From Dipteronia dyeriana (taxonomy: Eukaryota > Streptophyta > Magnoliopsida > Sapindales > Sapindaceae), in assembly GCA_032871835.1 (NCBI GenBank), contig CM065301.1, positions 17,191,291 through 17,255,290 of the forward strand: a stretch of 64,000 nt of DNA. Direction: 5' to 3'. Below the pieces are notes generated by a model, which worked only from the letters and a program-made list of their open reading frames with translations, had not been told where the DNA came from and searched no databases. A program made the position numbers and the translations under genes. The stretch's first letter is position 1, and the number at the start of each line of letters is the position of its first letter. This document shows positions 1 through 10,804 of this stretch, piece after piece.

Positions 1-803
1 GTAAAAATTTAAAAAATAAATATTATTATAAGCGTCCATCCTAACCCTCGTTGAAATAAATATATTAATTTTAATACATATTATTTATAAACACTCTTAA
101 ATTATTATCACACCCAATTTATAAAAAAATCATATTATTTTTGGAATCAAATCATATTTTAATAATGGTCCAATTTACTTTTAGAAGTATCTCGAATGTA
201 GGAGCCTTATAAAAAAGAATACGTAGAACTGGGATCAAGAGATTTTTAATATGAAATTATCTTATTTATACAGCTATATTAAAAACCTTATTAATATCTA
301 CAACTATCTTAATTTTTTTTTTGTTAATATCTATGGTTATCGTTAAAAAAATATATGTTATTTATTGATAGAATTCATAACTATATATAAAAGAAAGACA
401 AAAACAATATGATAATCATATGATGATGAGAAAGTTTAATACTTGAAATAAAATTATAGTTTAATTAGGATTTATCATAAAAATCAGAGTTAATCATATG
501 TTAAGGTTTATCATAAGTTTTTTTTTTTAAAAGGGTAAGTTTTTTTTTAATAAAGAAATATAGTTGAAGATATATATATATATAATTAATGAATATATAT
601 AGTATTTGATTTATTTTTAATTAAAATAATTTATTTTTATTGATAAAATTTTATTGATAATTGTAATTAAATTTTTTAATAAAATATATATGTACTACTA
701 AGTTGTTTTATCGATGTTAATGTCAACACCCATTTGGTATTGGATTCATTAAAATTACTAAATTAATCATCTTCCCAAGATAGTCTCTTGCACAAAACAT
801 ATG

Positions 804-941
804 TCACGGATGGGTTTGTAATTAAGTTGACCAATCGAGTAGGAAAATTAATATCCAAAAATTGAGAAAATCTCACGGATGGGTTTGTAATTAAGTTGAC
901 CAATCGAGTAGGAAAATTAATATCCAAAAATTGAGAAAATC
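804..941. repeat. Two-copy 69-bp tandem duplication
   Basis: The 69 bases from 804 (TCACGGATGGGTTTG...) are repeated immediately from 873 with no difference that I can see by eye, which suggests a recent event. No coding content. Confidence 0.9.
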
Positions 942-1857
942 TCGTATGTGAATATCTTACCGTGGAATTTGGATTATCTATTGATATGATTTTTTTGTTG
1001 ATCTTATCTAATCTTATGATATATAATCATTTTAATAAATACGTGAATAAGATGTGATTGGTTTCCACAACCACCTTATCGACAACCAATCACATATTTT
1101 AAGTCAGGTGGTGAGATTTATCCAATCAAATTTTTTAATTTTGTACGACTTTAATAATTTAAATTTTATTTTTATATTTTTAATAAAAAATAGGCTACTT
1201 AATTGGACGGTCTTACACCTACCAGTGAGACTGCCCCACACAAATTTTGCTCCTAAAAATAATAACTTATTCGAACAATGATCTATCCCCGTGGCTTAAA
1301 AAATAAATGGCGAATAGAGCTTTTAATATTTATTAATGCTTGAATTTGATACTCTCGATGATCGCTTTGCACCATATAATGACATTTCTAAGTAATTAAA
1401 AGAATAAAAATAAAAAAAATGACAAGTTAACATCACTTTTCCGTTTTCATTTTGACTTTGATGTATACCTTCTTTGAAGATTACAAGATTTAGCATCTTC
1501 AACCAAAATCAATTCAAGTAAAAAGACAATTAGTTGGTCTTCGATTACAAACCTAGCTATCTAGACATAATATGTACTAACGCACTTTGAATATGTTTTT
1601 AATTGTATATCATTCTAAAATGGTTTATAATTTATGTTTATTTAAATAATAGTTATGTTAACTTACGTTCTAAATAAATATCAAGAAAAAGCCCGTCTAA
1701 ATTTTTTTACAAAACATTTATCAAAATTTAGTTCATAGTACACATGACATAATGATGAATACATGTAATCATTATTGTTATTCTTATGATAAGAGGAGTT
1801 TTTATTTTACACATAATTTTTAAAATAAAGTATTATTATTTGAATAATACACATGTC

Positions 1858-2690
1858 TGTACTAATGTATCATTTCTAATGTTATTAATTAGTTTTTTCT
1901 TTTTTACCATCATGTCACATTAGACGATAATAAATAAATTGAGATATCGATCAAATAAAGGAATGTTTTTCTTTCATCATGTCACATTAGACATTAGTAA
2001 ACACTTTTAATTGTAAATTTTTAATAAGTAATGCTTTTTTTTAGTTCTATTAAAAATATAACAAACTAAAGTTTTTTTTTTTTTTTTTCAATATCTATTA
2101 TTGTCACCTATCTAAATCAGGTATGTTTTTTTTTTAAATTTTTTTAATATTGATAAGATTCAAATTACTGATTTGAGAATTATTTATCCAAACTAGATCG
2201 TCAGATCTACCAATAGAGCTACGTCACGGATCACACACTTTAAAGACAAATTAAACGTACCTATAAGGTTGTTGACATAATCAAGCCAATGTACTATTGT
2301 TGACTTATAAGTCATGTATGTACTATGAATTTTTATAATACGTCATGTATTATGTATGTACTAATGTATCATTTCTAACGTTATTAATTAGTTTTTTTCA
2401 TTTGTGGAAATAGTGAGATGTGTCGTTTTTTTTTATGTGTGTTACTGTCACTACTTTAATAACTTAAATTTAAAAAACACCTATTACGTGAACTACCTAA
2501 ATTGCCTTTAAATAATCTATTTTTTAATCCCATTATCCATCTAGCTTAAGAGTCATTTATCTAACTAAAATCGTCCATCTAGCTTCACCACCGGGGTAAT
2601 ACACTTTAAAGATAAATTAAACATACCGATAAGGTTGTTGACATAATCAAGCCAATGTACAATTGCTGACTTGTAAGTCATGTAAGTATA
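1858..2690. repeat. Imperfect duplicated blocks upstream of the DUF1645-type gene
   Basis: The block TGTACTAATGTATCATTTCT plus its flank occurs near 1858 and again near 2351. A roughly 110-bp block around 2220-2330 (ACTTTAAAGACAAATTAAAC, then GTTGTTGACATAATCAAGCC) recurs around 2590-2690 with scattered substitutions. The copies look like an old local duplication with indels. The second copy lies about 250 bp upstream of the start codon at 2935, so it is within possible promoter distance. Confidence 0.75.
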
Positions 2691-2934
2691 GTGACGGACA
2701 AGAAAAAGTAAGAAATTGTTGATGATCATGTGATATGAGTCAATATGAACTTTAATTAAGTTTGAAAGATTATTAATTTGGAAGCAGGAGAGTAGAAGAC
2801 CGAAGACCCAACTTTTTTCTTCTTATATGTGAGTCACTGTGGCTTTCCTCCTTTAATTCAGGAGCAAAACCATCCACACTCAATCTTGTCTGAGTTTTTA
2901 TAATCAAGCCAAGCAAGCTTCAATCAATCCTGCT

Positions 2935-4131
2935 ATGGCTCCCCAAATGATCATCTCCAACAATTACAACGACGACGACGACTCTCTGGATGATCTGACT
3001 AGTACTACTACTGCACCCACCACCCCAACAAGACACTACAACACCACCCTCATCGAACCTCTTAATTTCTACAGTGTCCCCACCAGCCCTATTCCAACGT
3101 TTGATCAAACCGACCCACCAACACCAAAAACCTTTACATATTACGACGACGACGACTTTGAAGATGCTAACAACAATTTCATCGAGTTCGAATTCGAAAC
3201 CAGCCATCGTTTCACCCCAGATGATTATCATGATTTTTATCAGATGGGTCTGGGTTTTGAGTCCCCATATTATAACCAAAACACAAAGGAGCAACAACAA
3301 GAACCTGCCATGGCTTTTGCTGATGAGTTGTTCTGTGATGGCAAAGTCATGCCACTCAAACCCCCACCGCGTCTTCAAAACGGTAACGGTAACGACAGCA
3401 GTTTTTGTTTGTCTTCACCTAGGTCTCCCACTACGGCGGCGCTCAAGTTCCCGTTTCCACGTCGGAGCTTATGGAACGACGATTTTGATCCTTTCATGGT
3501 GGCTTTGGAGAATGTAAAGGACGATGAAAAGAGGAGAAAGAAATCACCGAAAGAACATAGACGGGCTGCGTCCATGTCACCACTACGGGCCATAAGCCCA
3601 AGTAGGCCCAATAAGACCATGAGCTTTCGCCACCCAGAAACCAACAACCAGATGGAGCCCAATGGGCCTCATTCAATATGGGTTCCTCGCAAAAACAAAA
3701 AAATTGAGAGCTTGGGTGTAGAGACCAAAGGAGTGTTGTTTGCTAGACATACAAGAATGGTGATGACAGAAAGTGAAGAGTCACCGTCGTGTACAAGGGA
3801 ATCAAAGAGGCAGAGGATCAAGAAGTTGCTGTTGAGAAGTGTTTCTTCCATGGGGAGAGCAACAGCAACCAATGAAGACAAGCACAAAGATTGTCATCAA
3901 AGCGAAGCACCGCCTCAGCCTCAGCCTCAGCCTCAGCCTCAGCCTCAGCCTACTAAGAAGAAAGGTTTTGCAAGGAAATTCAGCTTTATGCCAAAAGGAG
4001 GAGGGAGTGGAATTGCTCAATGCAATGAGGAGAAAAGGGTGGTGCATCAAGTGACCAAAGTAACAATGACGCAATATAGGCCTAGGCTCTTTGTTTGTAT
4101 GGGATATGGAGCAGCAAAGTATGTCAATTAA
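2935..4131 (+). CDS. DUF1645-family protein, single exon
   Basis: A 398-residue uninterrupted frame starting ATGGCT, the longest clean host-like frame on the + strand. It matches the pattern I know for plant DUF1645 proteins: an acidic N-terminus (DDDD near 13-16 and 71-74), an acidic/aromatic stretch near 83-90 (IEFEFETS), the core motif FADELFCDGKVMPLKPPP at about 128-145, basic serine-rich segments (KKSPKEHRRAASMSP near 202-216), a KKKGFARKFSFMP patch near 341-353, and the typical C-terminus YRPRLFVCMGYG near 381-392. No signal peptide or membrane segment is visible. The family has no established biochemical activity; a rice member (OsSGL) has been linked to stress tolerance and grain length. 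A Pro-Gln repeat lies at about 327-339. The opposite-strand frame at 2920-3378 is a shadow. Confidence 0.88.
   Translation: MAPQMIISNNYNDDDDSLDDLTSTTTAPTTPTRHYNTTLIEPLNFYSVPTSPIPTFDQTDPPTPKTFTYYDDDDFEDANNNFIEFEFETSHRFTPDDYHDFYQMGLGFESPYYNQNTKEQQQEPAMAFADELFCDGKVMPLKPPPRLQNGNGNDSSFCLSSPRSPTTAALKFPFPRRSLWNDDFDPFMVALENVKDDEKRRKKSPKEHRRAASMSPLRAISPSRPNKTMSFRHPETNNQMEPNGPHSIWVPRKNKKIESLGVETKGVLFARHTRMVMTESEESPSCTRESKRQRIKKLLLRSVSSMGRATATNEDKHKDCHQSEAPPQPQPQPQPQPQPTKKKGFARKFSFMPKGGGSGIAQCNEEKRVVHQVTKVTMTQYRPRLFVCMGYGAAKYVN
3913..3951 (+). repeat. Coding hexanucleotide microsatellite (CCTCAG)n
   Basis: Six CCTCAG units plus CCT, in frame, encode a Pro-Gln dipeptide run near the C-terminus of the DUF1645-type protein. 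In-frame units can vary in number without breaking the protein. Confidence 0.92.
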
Positions 4132-5119
4132 AGTCTAAAATACATATACACCATCCAATATAGCTCGTTCAGTCCAGTAATATCTCATGTTTGAGTTGCA
4201 ACCCATTTGTGTAATATTAGACTTCTCTTGTCGATTCTTTCCGACGCATTTTATTTTATTGTGCAAAGAAATATTTATAGAACAAGGTGTGCAAATCCAA
4301 CATTCTGCACATGGAAAGTCATAAGTTTGGTTTTATATTCCATATTCCATATAACTTATTAAACTTAGAGCTACATAAATCTGCTTCTACATACAGTTGG
4401 GGTGACAGACTACAAATGTGAGAAATTCACATCAATCATATATATCTCACATGGAATCTCCCACTCTCTGTTCATTGATTGCCTTCATTTCACTCCCCAA
4501 GTTCTCCTGTTACCTACCTAATATTCTTTTAGTCAAATATCTATATATGAATTTTTAATAATTTATGATCGGATCTATTACTTTTAACGAATTCAACAAG
4601 ATATAAATGAAAATTACCTTTTTTTTTTAATATATAACAAATAGGGTGGAAATATCATCCTCATCAGCGAATTGGGATTTGCAGCTTTTCCCCAGCTGTA
4701 ACTGCACATGTATGCATGTGTATAGAGTAAGAGATCAATAATAAAGGATAAAGGGAAGTTGCATTTTTATGATAACAAGTATTATGCTCCATCTTTAATT
4801 TTATATATTCCTACATAAAATTACAGACACAGTTTATCAACTAAAATTTTATATAAAACTCGCGTAAAAAATATGGTACAACAAATTTGCATCAATTGGA
4901 CGCAAATCACATTATCACAAGGATGAGGATCCTATAAAAAAAAAACACAGTAGAGATCTCCCATGATGAAAGAATATGAAATCGCAACCGAAGAACATGG
5001 CCTTCTTCCCCAAACATGCTTCATAGAATCAGAAGCTCATTTTTAGCTTCTTCAAGCTGAGAAAGTTTAGGCTCTATGTGCAAAACGTGTTGTAGCATTC
5101 TTTTTAATGACAAAGCCTA
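4132..5119. other. Intergenic DNA between two convergent genes
   Basis: This stretch lies between the stop of the + strand gene and the stop of the - strand F-box gene, so it should hold both 3' UTRs. It is AT-rich. I see no ORF, repeat family or RNA gene here. Confidence 0.6.
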
Positions 5120-8034
5120 TTATTCCAAGACTTCCACGGGCCACAGCCGCTTCCATTTGCTGATTTCCTCCTCACTGTTAATCTTTCTGATTCCCCCGTA
5201 GAATCCGTCTGCCTCATTTCCCTCCTCCCTATGCTCTTTCCTGTTGATTGTGGTTGTTCTCCATCGCGACCCTGGTGTATACTGATTGAACTCCAACACC
5301 AAAATTTCTGTTACCCGAAACTTACTTATATCAGAAACTTTTTTGATAGGAAACTAGAATGATTTCATTAATGAAAGAAAAAAATAAAGGTGAACAAGAT
5401 GTCCACAACTCAAAAACCTTTTGTGGAAAAAAAAAAGTATAGACTTGTATGAACTTAGCCCCAAACCAAAAACAAGAAAAGTGTCTATCAGAAACTTGTA
5501 CACTACTATTATGAAAACTTCAATTATTATGCAAGAATGTGGCAAAAATGAAGGTGATTATCATGCTTTAGAACTTTGATGACTGATATGACCATATATA
5601 ATGGAAAAATAAATACACTGACATAAGCCATGACTTCTCAGTAAAACTAGTAAATGTAACACAAATACATACATTTGCTGCCTTTCAAGTTGCAACAAAA
5701 ACAGTTTCTTTACATCTTTTTTATGACATGGTAGAGAATAGAAAATTTGATTAGTGGGACATCATATTCTGAAAGGAGTTGCTTTACTTGAAAATGACTG
5801 AACTGTAATTGGATGCAAAGATGACATAGATGAATTGAATTTGAAAGCTTTAATAACAAGTGCTGCTGCCCCGCATAGCCGAAAGAAAGATGACAACAGA
5901 GCAAACAACAGAACATATGGCAAACATTGAGTTCTTTCAGTGCGGTTGGCCATAAATATTCCACTGCGACATGAATTATCACAATGTTGGTGGAAATTAT
6001 GACATAATGACAATGATTTGTCTTGGGGACCAACAAAATAGCCACAACAGGTGGTCCACATATTGAAAAATAAGATTCAAGAAAATGACCTATCTCAAAC
6101 TGGTTGTCTCCTCTATGCAAGTAAATTTTACATATTTAATCCCAAAGATGTCAGCAGTGTTTTCTCTTAATGTTCTTTCACAGAATTAGAATCAAATTTT
6201 ATCACTGAAAATGGGAAAATGAAGGCAAGATACAATGATGTTTCCTACCACTAGTTAGAATTCCCAGTTTTATTTTCATTTGCTTAATATTCTAGGCAAT
6301 CAATCACATGGAGCATAAAAAGCCACATTGCAAGGAAAAAAGGGTGATATAAACTCACCATTACTATGGCATCTGCAGTAATTTTCATTTCCATCACATG
6401 TATCCAAGTGGCCCACAACGCCATACCACCAACCTGCATGATATGGCACATCACATAAAGACGTAAATCATTATAAATCGATTAATTTAATCAAAATTCA
6501 TGTTTAAACTCCGATTAGAAATGGGTTGTCCAGCTATTTTCTAGTTGTTTCTCCAAATTGCCAGAAATATTTCACAAGAAACTGTTTTCAAGATAATAGA
6601 TATCATTCTTCTTTATATTTTTTGGAATACTTCTTTCATTTCTATCAACAGGCATTGGAAACAATCAATTTAAGCTACTTAATAGATCTAATAACTTTGA
6701 TAAGCTAATATGAGTTTCATAATCATATGGTATATGAACATACCATAAGGAAATTCCTTGTTTCGTCTCCACTGGATCTCTATGTGGTCGCCCGGGTGTA
6801 ACTCATTCAGGCAATCGGAAACAAGAAGATCGTGGGGCAAAGTATCAACAGGTGGTGCTCTGAGCCTTTCCCATGGCACACAAGTTTCAATGGCCACTGC
6901 CCTTCTTCCATGTGGTGGATACCTGCAATGTAAACGACTCCAAAAATCAACCCACCGCTGTAAATTAAGAAATTATAGCTCTTTCTCAATTCACAACAGG
7001 AAAAAAAAAATTAGGCTTTTTTTCTTTTTCTTTTCCTTTTTTCAAGCATCAATATCTGGATTAGGATTATGAGAATGTTCATGATACCAATACAATAATC
7101 ACGAATCATCTCAATCACAAATTACCTAGCTTGGAAGGTATCAGTGGGTGCATCATAGCTAAGCTCTGCATCGTAGCACGACAACATAAACCCAACATGA
7201 CCATTCTGCAAAACACCACAAAAAACAACATAATTGTTTATGAATGAATTTAAAGAAACAAAAGGAACACAATCCTCCACCAATTCACATTATATATAGA
7301 GACCATACCTCGCGGTTGTAAACCTGAGCAGGGAACCAGAAGCGGCCAGTCTCAAGAGCAAGATACCAGGACATGATAGAATCAACACGCAAGGAGGAGC
7401 TCCTCTGCTTGCAAGCATCATCATCATCAACAACCTTTGTTGTTCGACTCCACGAAAAGGACCGAACTAAAGAGATGAGCCTCATCCAGACTCTTTGCTT
7501 GCTTTGTCTGAGATTGGTGGAATCTTGTCTAGAAGCCATATACCATTGCCACTCTCTGTAAGCAGCATGGCCAATAATATTTCCCCATTTGTGCTTCATG
7601 TGCTTTTCCCAAAGATGATCACTCATACACCTATCTCTCAAAGAACTACAAACACCTGCCATACTACACAGCCCTGAAGGAGGTAGCTTCTCAAGAATGC
7701 ATTCCAAGGTCAATTCAGGCAAGTCCAAAACTGATAACAACATCTCACATGTACCACCACCACCCTCTTGTTCTTCAACAACATTCTCAACTTTTGAATT
7801 GAGAGTCATCATACTCACACTCATCATCTTGTTAACAAGATGCAGTTTTCTGGGGAATTTTATATTGTTAAAGAGGGTGTTGTTGTTGTTCTTGGAGAAG
7901 ATTGATAAGTCTTTCCAAAAGCAGAGAGACAACAATCTCAAGTCAGTAGCCCATTGTTGGAGAGGCTTGAGAGAGGATAGGGAATTTAAAAAGAGAATGA
8001 AAGGGAAACAAGTGATGAACAAGTAAAGTAGCAT
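5120..8034 (-). CDS. F-box protein, five exons
   Basis: Spliced - strand gene. Exons by GT-AG junctions and phase: 8034-7309, 7205-7126, 6922-6744, 6433-6359, 5307-5120, summing to 1248 bp (415 residues). The predicted frame stays open across all four junctions and ends at a stop at 5120-5122. The N-terminus is hydrophobic ([16 protein letters not shown]). The F-box is near residues 103-149: [20 protein letters not shown], then VCSSLRDRC and [11 protein letters not shown]. Later exons carry [60 protein letters not shown] and the C-terminal [19 protein letters not shown] and GFYGGIRKI. This resembles the Arabidopsis At2g26850/At2g32560 F-box group as I recall it. F-box proteins are substrate adaptors of SCF ubiquitin ligases; the substrate is unknown. 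I chose the MLLYLF start from memory of relatives; an in-frame ATG at 8127 would add 31 residues. Intron 4 is about 1.05 kb. Confidence 0.85.
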
Positions 8035-8127
8035 TACAAAAGGAGGATAGTGATTTTGTTGAGGGGTCAAATTTCTCAAGCTTGGCATAAATATGATAAG
8101 ACCAAAGATCAATTGGAGGAAACCCAA

Positions 8128-9835
8128 TTGTTGAAAAGAAACAATGGTGATTAAACTTAAATCTTAAAAGAAAGAAGAGCAAAAACTCAATTTTACTTTT
8201 TTTTTTTCCTTTGGTTTTCTCTTACAAGTAAACAAGTGGAATCTTCAAGTAAACAAACAAAACAACCTTTAAAATATGGGTTTTTTTTATTGGCTCGACG
8301 AAAGCCCACCAAACCCAGAAGTGGGCCTCCTTCGTCCAAAAAGTCTAAATCACAATAATAATTAAATGTATGTGTCGATGATATGCATATACGAACGAAG
8401 ACACCTTAATTAATCTATCCCACAAAAAAACTTTGAACCAATCTAATTAAAATGGTGGTGGGGCAGTCTCAGATCTAATTATGGTCCTCTGTAACAAAAG
8501 AAAAAGAAGAGAAAAAACTACCAGAAAAATTAAAAATAAAGATGATGATATAAGTATATAAGTCTAGATACAGAGACCCATATCTTGTAAAATCTTTGTA
8601 TTTTGGAATAAGAAACAAATAAAAAATGAGAGATGCAGATCTGGGTAGTTGGGATTGAAGCACAGAAGATCAGGTGCACCACCCCAACACACCCTCTTTC
8701 TTTTAAGATCTGTTATTAATATTAACAAAAACAAAACACCAATTGACAAAAAAGAGGTGAAGGTATTGAAGAAGAAAGATAATGAACGTGAAGTGTGTGA
8801 GGTCCTTTTCACCACCTCAAGTTCATCAAATTCTTCTTCATCAAACCCCAAAATTTACTATTAATACTTTTCTCGGGCAAATTATCAAACAGATAATGTA
8901 CACAGAATCAGACAGCCAAAAAAAAGAAGAAGAGAGAGATGGGCTATTTCTGTGATTCAACCAAATGGGCGGTATTGGTTAAATGGTATCCAATCTCTTT
9001 TTTTTTTTTTTTTTTTTTTTTGTGTGGATGGTTTTACAGGGTTGATAGAATCTATATATAATTATATATACAACAACAACATCTCTTTCTCTCTCTGTAA
9101 GTTTCTTACGAGTGGGAGGATTATCGGTATATATGAAAACACTGCCGTTAGCATCACGAATCTCGAATCTCAAATCTCAATTAAAAAAAAGAAACTTATT
9201 TTAAAGTTTGATATACAAACCTTATGAAAAAAATTGAATACTTTCTAATTTATTTATTTAAATTATATAAATATAAAATAATTTAAATAGATGAATTATA
9301 TATCGTTACATAATTTATATAAAGTAGGATTATTATTAAAAAAATAATATATAAATTGATATTGAGCCAATAAATAGAGTAAAAATCTTAAAATCTTTTT
9401 CTCAAATTATCAACAGGCAAGGTAAAAGTTGCTTTAATTAAGCGCCACACGTATACATTAAGACCATAGGTTCAAATTGTATTAGCTTTTATATATCTAG
9501 AGAGACAAATGACATACGTTTTGGGTCCATAATATTTTGTTTGTTACAGAAACCAAAACAAAATAAAACAAAACACAATAAATTTGATGATCACCCTAGA
9601 CATTACCTCTCCGCACACGGAGGATAAGTCTCCATCCAAAACCGGTGCTATGTTAAATTCAGAGCCAACTTAGAAAAGGCATGGGCAATGAAATTTTCTA
9701 GATAAAATTTGCCGATGATATATCATTGATAACTGTATCAATGAACCTAACATAAATTATTTCAAACGGCTGTTTTATGTTCCATTTTTCAGTTTCCTCT
9801 CTGTAGACAATATTTTTATATCCTAATATCTTTTA
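8128..9835. other. F-box gene upstream region
   Basis: Sequence 5' of the - strand F-box gene, which should contain its promoter and 5' UTR. It has CT/GA-rich and poly-T runs (for example 8998-9020) and is otherwise AT-rich. A short - strand stretch near 9660-9720 reads ENFIAHAFSKLALN in one frame. It looks like a decayed repeat protein, but I could not assign it. Confidence 0.5.
8564..8851 (-). CDS. Possible small membrane protein (doubtful)
   Basis: A 95-residue frame upstream of and on the same strand as the F-box gene. It starts MGFDEEEFDELEVVKRTSHT and has one hydrophobic segment (FLSIGVLFLLILITDL). I do not recognise it. It could equally be a leader exon or chance reading in CT-rich 5' DNA. 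No homologue came to mind and the C-terminal part looks like noise. Confidence 0.18.
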   Translation of the reverse strand: MGFDEEEFDELEVVKRTSHTSRSLSFFFNTFTSFLSIGVLFLLILITDLKRKRVCWGGAPDLLCFNPNYPDLHLSFFICFLFQNTKILQDMGLCI

Positions 9836-10620
9836 GGTCATCTCCGGTAGATATGTATATTCATTTTAAGTCTCAAAACTATTCTCAATAGAGAGTTACA
9901 GTGAGAGTTAAAATAGATTGAAAGTTATTTGATTGAGTTATATTTGGTGAAGATGAGAGTGAGAGATATATAGTGGGACCTTTGTATAAGGTGGTAGGAC
10001 CTATGTGTTTGATGAATGTGTGAGACCCGATTGTATTTGTTGACTATTCGAGATGGATGGATCAGATTTGTTAACTATTGGATATGGTCATATGGTTGAT
10101 CTACATTTTTTCAGACATTAAGATTTGAAATAAATTTATTTTTATCTAAAAAAATACTAGAAAATCAACAAATATATATATTATAAAAAAAATCTATAGA
10201 AAATTTATTTGTGATTTACATTTACGTTTGTACTTTTGATTATGCATGTAATTTTTCTTTATGTATGTGTTTATGTCAAGTGTATTATAATCTATGAAAT
10301 TTAAATTTTAAGATGTTTCCATATTTAAAAATTAAAATTTTCAATATTATCAAATTTGGTAATAATTTACAAATATTTAAAAATATTAAATATTAGTATT
10401 ATTTTAAAGTTCTCATTGAGAAATTTAGAATGATATTATTTTTATCAACATAAAAGTTTATAAATTACAACTTATTGACCACTTATTATAAATTAAGCAT
10501 AATTATGTTGGTTACAAAAATATCACTCTCATCACAAACAAAAGTATATATAAACATCACTCTCAACACTATTTAAGACCCAAATATAACTATAACTCCC
10601 ACTCTCTATTGGAGATGGCT
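9836..10620. mobile_element. PIF/Harbinger-type non-autonomous element
   Basis: The ends are inverted: GGTCATCTCC at 9836 and GGAGATGGCT at 10611-10620 (reverse complement AGCCATCTCC). Subterminal sequence is also inverted: AGAGAGT near the left end against ACTCTCTATT near the right. It is flanked by the 3-bp duplication TTA at 9833-9835 and 10621-10623, the target preference of the PIF/Harbinger (Tourist) superfamily. The length is 785 bp and there is no transposase frame. Confidence 0.7.
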
Positions 10621-10658
10621 TTAGTAGGATCCCATTTAGCAATGTTTGTTTTTATTTA

Positions 10659-10804
10659 GAGTAATGTTATACGGTCCAAATTTCAACTTAAATGATGTGA
10701 CAAGTGAGTTGTTATTACCACATACAACATCAGATGATATGGTTAATTAAAATATCATTTGGATTGAAATTTTGACTAAAATTTTGGATTGTTTAACATT
10801 AGTG
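10659..10804. mobile_element. Small MITE-like inverted repeat
   Basis: GAGTAATGTTATAC...TCCAAATTTC near 10659-10690 is inverted as GAAATTTTG...GGATTGTTTAACATTAGTG near 10766-10804, making a hairpin of about 145 bp. The terminal GAGTAATGTTA resembles the end of the 16141-16309 element. I could not define a clean target duplication. Confidence 0.5.

Larger units (their letters stand above)
1..2934. other. AT-rich upstream intergenic DNA
   Basis: No convincing gene is visible. The stretch is very AT-rich with homopolymer runs and short TA tracts. The only structure I can support is duplicated DNA, listed separately (69-bp tandem duplication; duplicated blocks between 1858 and 2690). The last few hundred bases should contain the promoter of the gene starting at 2935, but I could not fix a TATA box with confidence. 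Confidence 0.6.

Noticed and set aside
2920..3378. 152-residue - strand frame opposite the DUF1645-type gene
   Set aside because: It overlaps the real gene fully, is low complexity (V/G-rich from acidic and proline codons) and has no family features.
5710..6120. 136- and 99-residue - strand frames inside the F-box gene
   Set aside because: They lie in intron 4, which has good splice sites at both ends that keep phase; the sequences are not protein-like.
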